Source: Holtermannia corniformis (taxonomy: Eukaryota > Basidiomycota > Tremellomycetes > Holtermanniales). Taken from it: DNA of 64,000 nucleotides. Positions 1 to 12,035 of this stretch are shown here, one piece after another. The stretch lies in contig BCIJ01000001.1 in NCBI GenBank assembly GCA_001599935.1, positions 312,277 through 376,276 of the forward strand, written 5' to 3'. Each line of letters opens with the position of its first letter. The stretch's first letter is position 1. A program made the position numbers and the translations under genes. The notes under the pieces were generated by a model, which was given only the letters and a program-made list of their open reading frames with translations, was not told the origin of the DNA and made no database searches.

Positions 1-1501
1 GCACAAGCTCACCACTTGACCAGAGCATCCTCCAAGCGTCCAACCACCCATTCATCGTCACCCTGCACCACTCGTTCCAATCCAACGAATACCTCTATCT
101 CTGCCTCGAGCTCTGCATGGGCGGCGAGTTCTTCAGAGCGCTCCAGACGCGCCCGGGAAAATGTCTGTCGGAAGACGCAGCACGCTTCTATGCGGCAGAA
201 GTCCTCTCGGCCCTCGAGTATCTGCACTTGATGGGCTATATCTATCGCGATCTCAAGCCGGAAAGTGAGTCTACGTGCATGACGAATGACTGTCAGTTGG
301 CTTCAAGCCCCGGCGGCGTGCCGCTGCCGAGCCTCGCGATATTGCTCGCAAGGCCGTCGCAGACTTGCCGCCGCCCGTGCAGTGATCCAACCCGAGCCAT
401 CGTATCACGCGCTGACGCCAACCCAGACATCTTGCTGCATCAGTCTGGACACATTATGCTGTCCGACTTTGATCTGTCAAAACAGTCTGGCGAACCGGGT
501 GGTGCACCCGCCATGATCAAGCAGAGCACGCAGAATGGGGTTCGTCGCCCATCCCGCTTGACGGTGTCGCTGATCAAGTCCAATCCAGATGATGCTCGTC
601 GATACCAAGTCGTGCATTGCAAACTTTCGGACCAACTCGTTTGTCGGGACAGAGGGTATGTCGTGGGCTCGGATGGCGGAGCTGATGCATCGCAGAATAC
701 ATTGCGCCAGAGGTGATCAGGGGTAACGGGCACACGGTAGCGGTCGATTGGTGGACGCTCGGGATCCTAATCTTTGAGATGATTGTTCGTCGAGTGTGTT
801 GGGACGCGTCGATCGCTGACGATGTACAGTTTGCAACGACACCCTTCAAGGGCGCGGATCGGAATGCGACGTTTTCAAACGTGCTCAAGCATGACGTTTC
901 GTTCCCGGACTCCGTGTCCATCTCTAGGTGCGTGCTGGGCCAAACCCGAAATCGCGCAGGCTGATGCCCCTTCAGCATGTGCAAGTCTGCCATCAAGAAG
1001 TTGCTGATCAAGGACGAGCACAAGCGGTTAGGATCCGGTTCGGGCGCGAGCGAGGTCAAGCAGCACAAGTGGTTTGCTTCGGTCCAATGGGGTTTGCTAC
1101 GTCACCAGACACCGCCCGTACGTCGGAAGATGCAACCGACTTCTCACGCTGACGTTGCAGATCGTCCCGGCCGAATCCAACGGCCTCGACACTGTCAATT
1201 TCCGAGCGATGCGCGAGAGCAAGAGTCTCGACTTTGACAAGCATGACATTGCGGTCCGTCGTCAATCTCGATCGACCGTGATTGAAGAAGACTGATCGGG
1301 TCCGTGCAGGACCTCATTCGGGCTCAAGCGGGAAACCCGTCGGCTGCCGAGCCGTCAACGCCCGGGATGCTGACCCCGAAAGAGCTGAGTGCAAACTATT
1401 CTGGCGATGATTCCCCAGCGAACGGGCAGCGGACCCCGCACGATCGCGAACGGAATCCGTTTGGCGAGTTTAGCAGCATCACGCGGCAATTTGAAGAGTG
1501 A
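1..1501 (+). CDS. AGC-family protein kinase, C-terminal part (NRC-2/Fpk1/Kin82-like), 5' truncated by window
   Basis: Ser/Thr kinase that lacks its N-terminus because the window starts inside it. Visible kinase elements are [28 protein letters not shown], a long activation segment with [26 protein letters not shown] and the AGC tail ending [15 protein letters not shown]. The DFDLSKQ sequence is typical of the NRC-2/Fpk1 group, whose yeast members activate plasma-membrane flippases. The coding exons I can join in phase are 1-264, 427-539, 589-655, 696-784, 830-927, 976-1117, 1161-1253 and 1310-1501. The first may begin at about 24 after an acceptor. The seven introns are 40-162 nt, mostly below 60. 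Family assignment is firm; the exact orthologue is not. Confidence 0.93.
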
Positions 1502-1657
1502 CGACGGCCTTGGCGCCGGCCAGTGTACGATTTGTAGACGCAACGTTGGTTCTCACACGTCCAGTGATGCGCATTATGCAACGATCTTTGTAGGCCTTCT
1601 CGCGTGGAGCCGGGAGCTTGGACCTAGGCCGATCCCTCCTTGGCTGCGTGTGCCAGG

Positions 1658-1663
1658 TATAAG
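1658..1663 (+). promoter_or_regulatory. TATA-like element of Cys-rich peptide 1
   Basis: TATAAG, 45 bp upstream of the ATG at 1703. The two paralogous peptide genes have comparable elements 37-41 bp upstream of their ATGs. Confidence 0.5.
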
Positions 1664-1702
1664 CTGCTCGCTGGAAAGCCCTTGGGCGCGCAAACGCTAG
1701 CA

Positions 1703-1919
1703 ATGCTTTCCATCATCGCTCTGATCCTCTTGCTCACAGGCGTATACGCGGGCTCGTGCGAGGAGGCATGCGAGTTGACATACCACTTTTGCTTGTCAGG
1801 TACGTCTTGCACACGATCCCAACACCACTGACTGACAAGCAGCCGGCGTCACTCAGTCCGCGTGCGGCGTTGAGCGCTGGGCATGTATGGTGGCGTGCGC
1901 GACCACCGGTCAGATCTAG
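1703..1919 (+). CDS. Small secreted cysteine-rich protein, family member 1 (57 aa)
   Basis: Two exons, 1703-1799 and 1843-1919, joined through a 43-nt phase-1 GT-AG intron. Residues 1-16 form a hydrophobic signal peptide with likely cleavage after VYA. The 41-residue mature peptide has exactly six cysteines: C19-x3-C23-x6-C30, a nine-residue loop, then C40-x6-C47-x3-C51. The intron falls in the loop. A TATAAG element lies at 1658-1663, 45 bp before the ATG. Two paralogues lie at 17374-17599 and 18100-18341. I know no named family with this pattern. A secreted effector, antimicrobial or signalling peptide is inference only. The signal peptide, splicing and paralogy make a real gene likely. Confidence 0.75.
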
Positions 1920-1960
1920 CAGGCTTGGCCCAAGAAAAACACCTGTGTACTGGATGCCAT

Positions 1961-3045
1961 CTATGCCTGCAGAATGTACGAGCTCCGGCGCCGGTTGTGC
2001 ACTGCTTCGTGCGCATTGGCTTCCTGCTGCTCTTGGACCTCTTTCGGGTTCTCGACCGAGAGATCGCGCGTCTGCAAGAGCCGATCAGCGTGCGTGTTCT
2101 GGCGCCAAAGCGAATCGGGGCAATGACGCACGATAAACGCTGCGAGCCACACGAAGATGACGGTGACGGGATTCAAGATGAAGACGTGCTTCAGGCTAGC
2201 GGCGTAGGCTGCGCGAGCTAGGCGCTTAATCCGCTTTGGGAGGATTGACAGACTTTCCGTGTTGGTACGGATCTCTCGGATGATCTGGAGATGGTTAGTG
2301 CGAGTGCCAAGGTCAAGATGCGCGATCGAGAAGTATCCTTGGATTCTCGATCCGCTTGGCGAGTTCGCTTGTCAACGACGTTTGGAAGATGGCGCTCGAT
2401 AAGCTGACGCCGACAAGCTGGCTGGTCGAGCGGAAAAGCCAGCTGAGACCGGTGGTGGCAGCTACATTGCCAGCTGAGCGCATGTCAGCTACCGAACTCG
2501 TCCAGCTGGTACTCGCGGTGCACCGTCATCAGTACGATCACGGCAGTGTTGGTCAAGCAGCCATGACCCAGGGCGAAAGGCAGATGTGCGGGCTATCAGT
2601 GGCTGCTACTCACGAGCCAGTATGGTCCACATACAACACTGAACCACGAGGCAAAGAAACCAGAGGCCGAGTCGAGCTCGTAAAGCGGTACAAGCCCGAC
2701 GATGAGCAGTGCCGAAAAGAACAGATTGAGGCCCCAGTATCTTCCACAGCGGTGCAGGAACTGAACGCGATGAGCGTTGACTGGTTTCTGGGAGCCGAGC
2801 ACTGACGCCAGCACCAAGAGTACTTCCGATCACTTGTCCCGCGGATATGACGGTCAGGTCCGCGCTGGAAAGGCGCCCTTGACAGTGATCAAGCAAAGCG
2901 GTAGGTGGTACATCTATGTGACTTCAGCCTGACGCTCTGCCGTGGCCGCGCAACGCACAATGGTAAAGTTACTCATTGTGAGGCCCGTAGTCATGATGCA
3001 CACAGCAATCGCCGTTCGGTCCTTGAGCAGATCAAATGCTAGAAC
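1961..3045 (-). pseudogene. Decayed MFS transporter copy, N-terminal half missing
   Basis: Reads as the C-terminal half of a DHA2-type MFS transporter paralogous to the intact gene at 5732-7844. Matching blocks include LAFDLLKDRTAI against LAFNLLRSRTAL, HRCGRYWGL against HRTGRYWKL, and TSELAKRIENP against TSELNKRIPDP. Lesions visible in the sequence are loss of everything upstream of about 3045, a deletion of about 10 nt near 2845-2870 that puts a stop after FPART and shifts frame, an intron near 2590 shrunk to about 20 nt, and loss of the GT donor of the last intron near 2330 (GA in place of GT). Two other introns keep the paralogue's positions. It is probably a tandem duplicate in decay. 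Expression of a spliced remnant cannot be excluded. Confidence 0.75.
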
Positions 3046-3403
3046 TGAAGCTGTCAGCACCGCCCCGTTCGTTGCCAACCGCGCAGACTCCCTCGCTCTC
3101 ACCTGCGCGCCTGCATCGATTGCATGGACTGGCAGCAACTTTTATACCTAGCGCCAAACCGCCTCGACACACGGGCGTGAAAAGAGGTATCATCTGTCCG
3201 TGGACGCACTTCGCCACTAGCGGACTTGACTGCCGAGGTATTATAATCAGATTCACATGAGTTGCTCGTGCTCCTATACAAAGATGGTGTTACTGACGCG
3301 CAGTTGACGTGGTCCCTCTGACTTGCTCGTCCTCGTCCTCTGTCTCACCTGGCCTTGTCTTTGTTCGTCCCGCTCACTCCTCAAGCATCCGTGGCGGTGG
3401 CGG
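3046..3403. other. Intergenic stretch, no gene seen
   Basis: I see no supported coding sequence here. The open frames lack MFS or other family motifs, so the missing N-terminal half of the neighbouring transporter copy is not simply displaced into this stretch. Confidence 0.4.
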
Positions 3404-4511
3404 CTATGTAGTCGACCTGCGCACGGGCTTAGTCGGTGAGTGTGTTGGGACTATGGCCGAACGAACGTGGGCCTTGTTCAGAATACGGTCCGATCGGCGA
3501 GTTAGGCGTTTATCGGGGGCTGGCATCAACAGAGGGAGGAAGTGATGCCTGCCATCAACGGTGACTCGCGTTCGCGTCGCGGCCATGGTGACATAGATGA
3601 ACGACTCGAACATACCGAACGCGGCAGATGGTGCCTCGCGAGCGACGACCGTCAGCGCGATCTGAAGTGTCTTGCCGTCAAGACAGACGTGCGTGACCGT
3701 GTCGAGTGTGAAGATGGACCCGAAGTCCAAATGGTTGTCGTGTAGGCTCACCACTACCTGTCAAATCAGTTTGCTAGCCCTGGGTTCTACACACCTACGC
3801 GCCGCAGGACATCCATTGTCTTGTCCAGAGTAGCCGCATCCGGTACCGCCTGTGCACCTACGCCAGCTTGACCCGACGTCGAAAGCTGCCACGACGAGCC
3901 CGAGAATGTAGCGAGATTCGTTGCAAGATGAGCGAGCGCGCCGGGGTCCAACTCGGCTTCGAAGAACACGCCAACCAAGTAGGGTGACTCGGTACAGTCG
4001 AGAGGCTTGTTGAAGCATTTGACTGGCATGGCAGAGAGCATGTAATCTGGGGTAGGCGCAGTACGCTGATCGACCTTGTGCCAAGCTCCTGCGCTCCGGC
4101 CGAAACGGGTGATGCTGTTTTGGCTTTCATTCACGTCGACACCCAAATCGAGCAGGGTGTCGACGCTGAAGTCGAACAGTGTCGCGCTGTAGAACTCGGC
4201 CAAGTTGCCGCGGAGACTACCGTGATCGGGCCAGAACGCGGCACTCGCCCTTTCACGCTGGCGTGCAGTATGGTCCTGCATGAATCGCCAACCATCATTT
4301 TGCGACGAGCGGAAGCGATCGTTGCTTTCGAGGGCCTCCTTTGCTGAGTTGATCATGCTTGGGCACCACTCGAGCTGAACGCCGCGAGCCCGCCGAGCGG
4401 CTGAGGATGCAAGCGGCTGCGGCCCGCGAATAGTGAGACGTGTTGAGTAAAAAGAAGCTCAGCCACGCTGTTCGCCTTTGAGGTAATCTCGAGGAATTCG
4501 CTTCCAGTCAT
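3404..4511 (-). CDS. Unrecognised protein-coding gene, boundaries uncertain
   Basis: A long open minus-strand segment from about 4390 to 3787 includes DFSVDTLLDLGVDV, KVDQRTAPTPDYMLSAMP and ESPYLVGVFFEAELD. It is followed by an in-phase join (donor after RR near 3790, acceptor near 3755) into VVVSLHDNHLDFGSIFTLDTV and AREAPSAAFGMFESFIY. Composition and the clean splice join look like real protein. The 5' exon is uncertain: MTGSEFLEITSKANSVAELL (ATG near 4511) is open in another frame, and I could not find a convincing splice into the main exon. The 3' end is also uncertain and could be the stop near 3404 or an earlier one after a short intron. I do not recognise the family. Confidence 0.5.
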
Positions 4512-4898
4512 GTTGCGCGATGGACGTCTGTAGAAGGCGGAGCCGATGATTGCATCGACTCGGCAAAACGCCAGCATTGCATCAAGTGATGGACGGTGAG
4601 AGCATGTGTTAGCGAGGCGCCAGGACCTGGCTAGCCGCATCCGTCTTTTTCTTTTGGCATTCCGCGCAGTTTCGCCAGAAGTGCCAAAGGGACGGTTTTC
4701 GAGATTGGCTCAATCGTCTTCGCCATCATCGAGGGCGGCTGCAACCTCCCCTTCTTCCTCCTCTTTGTTTGTGCTCCGTTTCAGTCGCCTACGAGTTGAT
4801 CTTTATGGCCTGTTGGAGCCACGTCCTGCGTCATGCATCACGTGTCTGCCGGCGTGGGTGTGTTGTGGCGCCGTTCGGATCTATTCAAGCTTAAACTA

Positions 4899-5576
4899 AT
4901 GGACCAGCTCATTTACAACGACCTGGTCGCGGCCGGCCGCGCGTACATCGACAGCCTCGTCCCGCTGGATGATCCCATCACATTCTTCAGGGCGGTATTG
5001 GATGTCCCGGCCCATAGGGACTACACCGCCGCCACTGGCTGGCTACTGCCGCCATAGGGCCAAGCGCAGACACAACTCGACCATTGCATCGCGCAGCACC
5101 CCGATGCTCGCAAGGCAGTCGTACAGCAGGCGCAAGGTGCACAAGCAGTGCATACTCAAGAAACCCTGTACCTCACCGTGCTGCTCAATCATCCGTTGCT
5201 CGTGCAGCCGCTCTGTAGCCGGCTGTGCAGGCAGGCTGCTCTTCGGAATGATCCTTGCTTCTCACAGAGTGCGGTGGTCACGACTACTGGTACATGTCAC
5301 ACGAGCGTCCCGACAACCGACTCTGACGCTTGGACGAATCCGAATGACATGGTGTGAACAGTGCTTGCCCGTCACCCGTCACCCGTGGCACTGCGAGTGA
5401 TATCGGATATTGCGACTCGTTCAGGGCGCTGGGAGCAGCAGCCCGAGCTCGCCATCACTCTTGCGCGCACTCTTCTGCGGCCAAGATGGTGCAATCGCGC
5501 CAGGCACGGTGAAATCGTCGCGCACGACGTCTACCCGAGCGGTCCAGCGCTGTGCGCCAGGCGTGTCATAGAGTAG
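4899..5576 (+). CDS. Unrecognised protein, about 155 aa, three exons
   Basis: The exons join in phase as 4899-4994, 5058-5214 and 5362-5576. An apparent in-frame TAG at 5055-5057 is the acceptor dinucleotide of the first intron (63 nt, phase 0). The second intron is 147 nt, phase 1. The product starts MDQLIYNDLVAAGRAYID and has a Gln/Ala-rich middle with the stretch ETLYLTVLLNHPLLVQPL and a helical C-terminal part (ALRVISDIATRSGRWEQQ). No signal peptide or membrane segment is evident and I recognise no domain. If the second intron is not used, the frame instead ends at 5357. It ends convergently with the MFS gene at 5732. Confidence 0.45.
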
Positions 5577-5731
5577 GCGCTCTGCAGACGTTTGTCTGGT
5601 ACAGATGCCATGCAATGCTGGAGATGCTACACTGATTCCTCCTGTTCTACAGGCGCCTCCTTTGGCTTGGTGTCGTTCACCTGCCGATCCTCCATCTGTC
5701 CAAGCGTCAGCCTTTGTCCGACTTGTGTAGA

Positions 5732-7844
5732 TCAACGCACCAAGAAAGCACAGATCCAAACAATGATCGTCACGAACAGCCCAAACAAGAACACAGTTCG
5801 CAAGCTGACAGCAAAGGCTTGTCGCGCGAGAACTTCAACGCTCTTGGGCAGCTTTGCCAGAGTGTTGACGTTGACGCGAATCTTTTCAACAATCTAGTGT
5901 GATCAGTACAGTGTCGAGATTGCGTTGTAGGTAGACGTACTTCTGGATCAGGAATACGTTTGTTGAGCTCGGAGGTGAGGGTCGCCTGGTAGATTGCCCC
6001 GGAAATGCCAACACCAGAGAGCTGACCGATAGCGCGCCAGAGCCAGAGCAGACCCGTTGTAGACGCAATCGCATCAGCTGTGAGAGGTCGGCACACTACA
6101 AGTCATACGGCGCCACGACGTACGATTGACAGTCATGAGCGCGACAAACGAGGTGTTGAGAACGAACCCATAGCCAAAGGCCTGCGGAACCTAGAGATTG
6201 CCGCGTGAGTCATGTGGACGCTGGTACGGATAATGAGACTCACCACTACCATCCATTGCACAAACGCAGAGGACTGCGCATTCATCTTCCCGAGCAGCAT
6301 CATGGTGACGATCGGCAGGATGGCAGCTGCCAAGCTGAGCTTCCAGTACCTACCAGTGCGATGCAGAACCTATCCCCTGGTCAGTGTGTGCCATGACTGT
6401 GACGTGACATGTACGATGCCGCCAGTCGTACTTCCGACAACTTGAGCGAGCGAGGTTGGCATCAGGTGCGCCCCTGCCTGCGCCGGAGTTGCACCCAAAA
6501 CGGTAATGAACAACAGGGGAAGCTGGTACAGCTACGGATCATAGTCAGCAGTATAACAGTAGAGAACAGCAAACGTACGACAGTGAAGTTTGCTATCGCT
6601 ACAAACGTGGCGATGACACAAGCGCACAAAGCCGTGCGGCTGCGCAAGAGGTTGAAGGCGAGGACTGCGCAATCTGAGCTCGCCTCTTGGGGATCAAGTG
6701 ATGAACGGAGCTGACCAGGCTCTTTGACGACGAAAGCCTCTAATAGGATGAAGAGGATACCAAACGCGATGGAAGATACGGTGAAGAGGATCACTGTGGT
6801 GTCGCGCATCTGAACTGTATCAGCCCCGCCTCAGCGTTACTCTAAACTACGTACAGGACGACCTTGGTTGGATGTGAGACTGAGCAATGACAGGACAGAC
6901 CCAAAACATCCAAGGAGCATTGACGGGCCGAGGTAGTCGATCCGGCCGAGCTTCTCCTTGAACGTATCGTCACGCTGGTTCTGGTAGTTGTAGTTGATCC
7001 GGAACAGGCCCGAGATACCGCACAGCAACAGCAGCGGGACCTGGACTGACAGGATCTCAGCAGATGCAGACTTGTACCGTTGTGAAACTCACAGCCGAAA
7101 GCAGAACGCCAGCCGAGTTTGTCATTGATGGCGCCGCCGATGAACCCACCGGTCGCCGCACCGACCTGATCCGTCAGTGTCGGCTCACCCATCCATCTCT
7201 CGGTTCGCTCACCGACCACAGAAGTCCAGAGATGGCCTGCACTACGCCTCGTTTCCGCAACGGGAACAGATCACTGGCGATGATCGAGCTGGTAGTCAAC
7301 ATGCCTCCTCCGCCGATCCCGGCGATGAAGCGAGCGGCCACAAACCAGCCGAATGTCGGGGCGGCGCTGCACATGAAGTTGCCGATAGCGAAGATGAGAA
7401 TGGCGGTAGCGTTGGATATTCTGCGACCAAACGCATCGCAGAGCCTGGAAGCGAACATTAGCTCACTCGTCGGCTAGTCATCTGTCACGCACCGACCGTA
7501 CAGCGGCGTGAAAGCCAAGCTGGAAAGCAGATACGCCGTCCCGAGCCATGATGCCTCATTGGAGGCGTCGAATGAACTTGAGATGCTCGAAGCAATGCTA
7601 GCCACAATAGTCGAATCAATCGCCTGATCGTACGTCAGAAAGGAGCTTGCGCGACCTCGCGCGTGAAGCGACTCACACCAAGAGCACCGGCTGTAAAAGT
7701 ACCGGCAAGGATGTGCACTTTGGCCGAGAGGGGTAGGTCGTATGGCGAGGACTTGATCGCCGGCACTCCAGCGAGTGTTACTTCAGAGGTGGAGCGTAGC
7801 AGTGGCGACCGCTCAGTCGCGTCGCGCGTGTTGACCGTCGACAT
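5732..7844 (-). CDS. MFS transporter, DHA2/vacuolar basic amino acid transporter-like
   Basis: Multi-exon major facilitator. The ATG at 7844 opens an acidic N-terminal tail (ERSPLLRSTSEV), followed by a spliced TM1 region with the family motif GAIDSTIVASIASSIS. Next come RLCDAFGRRISNATAI, GIGGGGMLTTSSIIASDL, AATGGFIGGAINDKLGWR, GRIDYLGPSML, NFTVVLYQLPLLFITV and HLMPTSLAQVVGS, ending in a last helix before FLVR and the stop. This fits the 14-TM DHA2 family (Fnx/Vba-like, often vacuolar amino-acid carriers). The substrate cannot be read from sequence. A degenerate copy of its C-terminal half lies at 1961-3045 in the same orientation. The intron after PDPE is 50 nt with normal GT-AG ends, unlike the matching site in the copy. 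Confidence 0.88.
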
Positions 7845-8510
7845 TGTTCGTCTGCTACCTCCCAGTGAGCTCGCGATGGGCGAATCTTGCCGACAAGTCT
7901 AGATAGAAGCAAGTGTTTACGATCTGCCGACCGATCAGTGTGCATGCGAGGATGCCAAAAATCTGACTTGACAATAGGCGATCTCCGAGAGGCGGCGCCG
8001 CCGGTCGGGCGATTCGGAAGTGTCACGCGCTGGCTCGTCAAGGTTTCGGCCCCTTTGAGCGTCTTTGCTGCTGCTGATGGAGATCGTCACCTTGGAGACA
8101 GGGCTCTTGTGATTGCGCAATCAGCAGTCATTATGCAGGCACAGTGTTTGGTTCCCTGACGACCACGGACGGATGCCGGACATGGCCGTGCAAGGCAAAC
8201 GGGGCAACACCAGTCAGCGCCAGCCGTCGGTGACGCCTGTGCGAGTCCGAAGCAATGCAACACCGACGATCTGATCAGCAAGACGCCAGGCCAGAGTGAC
8301 CATGACGAAGGATCACCTGAGGAGGGTTTCGGACAGTTGCCCTGCGTTTGTCGCGCATCCCTCAGAGCGTACAGGCTCAACACCTGACCACCCGTGCGCG
8401 AGAAGCAAGGCCAGCCAGCCTCGTTGACCTTATAACAAAGGGGAGCGAGTTGCGTCTGACCAAACTCCCCCACCCGTCCACAACCAACGTACATCAGACA
8501 TACAACTATC
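7845..8510. promoter_or_regulatory. Divergent intergenic region between MFS gene and small charged protein gene
   Basis: About 670 bp between two divergently transcribed genes. A TATAAC element at 8431-8436 lies about 80 bp upstream of the plus-strand ATG at 8511. No coding sequence is supported. Confidence 0.45.
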
Positions 8511-8749
8511 ATGCCCCACGTTCGCGGTCTGGGAGCCGACTGCGGCTACATGAATGCAGAGTGAGTCGTTGGCAGAGGCACCTGATGGTGTATCTCACCG
8601 AGTCCTCAAGGATTCAGCGGCGCGCGAGGGTCGAAGCCGAGCGCAAGAAGGAGCAGGAAAAGGCTCGCAAAGATGAAGAGAGCGCCAAGGAAAAGCAGGC
8701 CTCGGCGAGCGAGAAGGAGAGCGCCAAGTCCTCGAGCGAGAAGAAGTGA
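8511..8749 (+). CDS. Small highly charged protein, about 62 aa
   Basis: Two exons, 8511-8560 and 8611-8749, joined through a 50-nt phase-2 intron (donor GTGAGT, acceptor CTCAAG). The short N-terminus MPHVRGLGADCGYMNAE is followed by a strongly helical Lys/Glu/Ala/Ser-rich tail (RVEAERKKEQEKARKDEE and so on) that should form a coiled coil or stay disordered. No signal peptide or membrane segment is evident. I know of no named family. A TATA-like element lies 80 bp upstream. The in-phase splice and the sharp charge bias support a gene, but function is unknown. Confidence 0.55.
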
Positions 8750-9250
8750 TCATGGCCCCCTTCGTGACTTCATCCTAGCCCATCTTGTGAAGTGTTCCCA
8801 ACTGTCGGATGTTCCTGTGTATACGAGAGATGCCATACTTGTCAAACTGTGCTTGACGCAGCGATTGTAGCTGACCCCACCTGGATCACTGCGCCGGCTG
8901 GCTGACCACGCAAACCTAATTGACAGCCCGCATCGCTGGCTCGGCGTCAAAGTACGCACCTTGACATTGAAGTCGACCAGCGCCAGCAGTATATGAGTGC
9001 AAATCAAGACGAGCCAAGCGTCGCCTCGCTGTTTGGGTCAGTAAAGCTCAATCGCAAAGACAGCACGCACGGCCTCGGAGCTTATCGGGATCCCGACGTA
9101 CCCGACCGGGCTCCGATCGCCCTCGCTGTGGTCGGACCCATTGTCTGGAACGCTATGACCGCGTCGAGCAACAGCAGGGACCCAACTGTGAACAACGACG
9201 TCGTTCAAGCTTAATCAAACTGAGACGGGGCATAGCAGTACTTTAACAAA
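8750..9250. other. Intergenic stretch upstream of beta-adaptin
   Basis: About 500 bp with only unconvincing open frames. It presumably holds the 3' end of the small charged gene and the promoter of the beta-adaptin gene. Confidence 0.4.
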
Positions 9251-12035
9251 ATGGCGGACGCCAAGTTCTTCAGTGCGTACAGTAGTGTCCGAGGCGGTGA
9301 TGATGTAGGCCGTCGCTGACCAGGCATCATCTTCTCTTGCGTTGCCTCATGAAATCTCACCCTTGCATTGCATCATCTCGTCCTCTACCGTTGTGTTAAT
9401 CCTGCTCGGTCTCTCTTCAGCCCGAGGCAAGACGCAAGAGCTACGGCAGGAGCTACAGGCGGCGGACAAGAAGGACAAGGGCTTTGTGCGCAAGAAGACG
9501 GTCCTCAAGAAGATTGTCGCAAACATGACGATGGGCAATGATAGTGAGTGCTGTGTGACTGAGTGACAACGCCGTGTCGAGCCGATACCAATACAGTGTC
9601 ACCGCTCTTTGCCGACGTGGTTCAGTGTATGGCAATCCAAGTGTTAGAGATCAAGAAGAGTATGTATCGGCCACTGTCAGCAATCTATGACTTACACTTT
9701 ACTCCAGTGGTGTACCTATATCTCGTCAACTATGGGCGAGCTAAACCGGAGGAAGTCGCATATGCCATCTCTGGCTTTCTCTCTGTAAGCTGCGCTTCCT
9801 TTATCAACGGCCCAACGCTGAGACCGCGACAGGATTGTGCGGACCGTAATGCGTTGATTCGAGCGTTGGCGATCCGGACAATGTCGAGTATACCTCTTCC
9901 AGCCATCATTTCGGCACTTGTGGACCCGCTTCGACACGCTTTGGAGGACCAGGACCCTTATGTGCGGAAAACGGGCGCTATCGCGTAAGTACGAGGTGCT
10001 CGCGACGATCCCTACCTGATTTCCGTCACTCCAGTGTGGCAAAGCTATACGCCACGGACATTGGACGACGAGTAGTCGAGAAGGAAGGCTTTGTAGCTAT
10101 GCTCCGGTACGCCCGCGGTCATGTCATGTGCTCGCGGCTGACCTACTCTCTCACAGAGACCTGTTGGCCGACTCGAACCCAACAGTCGTCGCCAATGCCG
10201 TCGCGGCCCTCGTCGAGATCTCCGACCGGAGCAACGACATTTCACTACGGCTCAACGCGGTCGTCGCGGGCAAGCTCGTGGCTGCGCTCGGCGAGTGCTC
10301 GGAATGGGGTCAGATTTACATCCTCGACTCGTTGCTGTCATTCGTACCGCAAACGGCCCTCGACGCCGAGACGCTGGCTGAGCGGATCAGTGTCCGATTA
10401 CAGCATGCCAACAGTGCGGTCGTCTTGACGACAATCAAGGTCGTGCTGTACTTGATGAACTACATGGAGGACGAGAGTCTAATCAGGAGCTTGGAGAGGA
10501 AGATGGGCCCGCCGCTGGGTATGTGATCGATCCGGTGATGGACGATACTGACCCTGTTCAGTGACACTGCTGTCATCAGGGCCGGAAGTGCAATACGTCG
10601 GCCTGCGCAACATCTTGCTCATCATCCAGCGCCGACCAGCAATCCTTCAGAACGAGGTCAAGGTCTTCTTCTGCAAGTACAACGATCCGATCTACGTCAA
10701 GCTTGCAAAGCTTGAGATCATGTACCGGCTAGCACGGGACGACAACGTCAGCGAAGTCCTAGCAGAGTTGAAAGAGTCAGTGCTTTTCCCGAAGCCAGGG
10801 CGTCAAACTGACTGCTGTAGGTACGCGTCCGAAGTCGATGTCGACTTTGTCCGAAAGGCCGTCCGGTCGATCGGTCGGCTCGCGATCAAAATCTCCTCGG
10901 CCTCGGATCAATGCATCACGACACTGCTCACACTCATGCAGACCAAGATCTCGTACGTAGTCCAAGAGGCCATTGTCGTCATCAAGGACATTTTCCGGCG
11001 TTATCCAAACCAGTACGAGAGCATCATCGGCACGCTGTGCGAAAACTTGGACGCTCTGGACGAACCTGAAGCCAAGGCTGCCATGATCTGGATCGTGGGG
11101 CAGTACGCGGACAGGATCGAGAACAGTGATGAGCTGTTGGAAGACTTTATGTTTACGTTCAAGGAGGAGCCCGCAGAGGTGGGTTGTTGGAGGTGGATGG
11201 CAGAGAGCTGACGCGCTCTAGGTTCAACTTGCATTGCTCACGGCGACCGTCAAGTTGTTTATCAAGCGACCGACCGTTGCGCAGGAGCTACTGCCGAACG
11301 TCCTGAAGCTCGCCACGGAGGAAGCAGAAAACCCAGACCTGAGAGATCGCGTAGGTATTCGCTTATAACCCGTGCGCCCGCTGATCAGCGCTAGGGCTTC
11401 ATGTACTGGCGTCTGCTCACCGCCAACCCGACCGCAGCACGCGATATCGTGCTGGCTGACAAGCCGGTCATCTCGACCGAGACTGATCGAATGGACAAAG
11501 GCATGCTTGATCAGGTGGGTTGATTGGCATCAAGCGGACTATACTGACTGCCTGCCTACAGTTGTTGCTGCACACCGGCACCCTCGGCAGCATCTACCAC
11601 AAGAGTCCACAGGTGCGACCTGTGCTTGTCTTGCCGTTGAGCGTTCTCTGATCACGTATACAGACCTTCATCCGGACGGCGAAAGCACGATATCTGCCTG
11701 GTACGTCGTTCATATCTCACAGCGCCAGACTAAACGCCTCAGACTCGCCGGCACTCAACGCGTCATCTCGCCGACATCTCATCACTGCATCGGGCACCAG
11801 CGTACCCGCGGCGTTTGCCAAACCCAGCGTACCGACAAACTCGACCTCTCAGCGACCACCGACATCAGCCGCCGAGCCGGTCACGCCGGTCACGGGTGGC
11901 GCTGGCGATGACCCGTACGACCAGCTGGGCGAGTTTGAGTTCTCCGGTAAAGGCGGCGGAGTGGGGACCGGCGGAGGCTACCAGGCAGACGCACCGCAGC
12001 CTCGAGGTGTAGGCGAGGAGGAGTTGCTATTCTGA
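9251..12035 (+). CDS. APL2: AP-1/AP-2 clathrin adaptor complex beta subunit (beta-adaptin)
   Basis: Large subunit of a clathrin adaptor that sorts cargo at the trans-Golgi/endosome (AP-1) or plasma membrane (AP-2). The spliced start reads [20 protein letters not shown], with a 148-nt first intron (9273-9420) and a GT-AG phase-1 join. The helical trunk then contains [73 protein letters not shown] and [16 protein letters not shown], all hallmark beta-adaptin blocks. The C-terminal part is a Ser/Thr/Pro linker ending [11 protein letters not shown] and GEEELLF. There is no appendage (ear) domain, as in many fungal beta-1 adaptins, so AP-1 is preferred. About a dozen short introns interrupt it. 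Confidence 0.95.

Noticed and set aside
5055..5057. In-frame stop codon in the gene starting at 4899
   Set aside because: The TAG is the acceptor of a 63-nt phase-0 intron; the frame continues at 5058.
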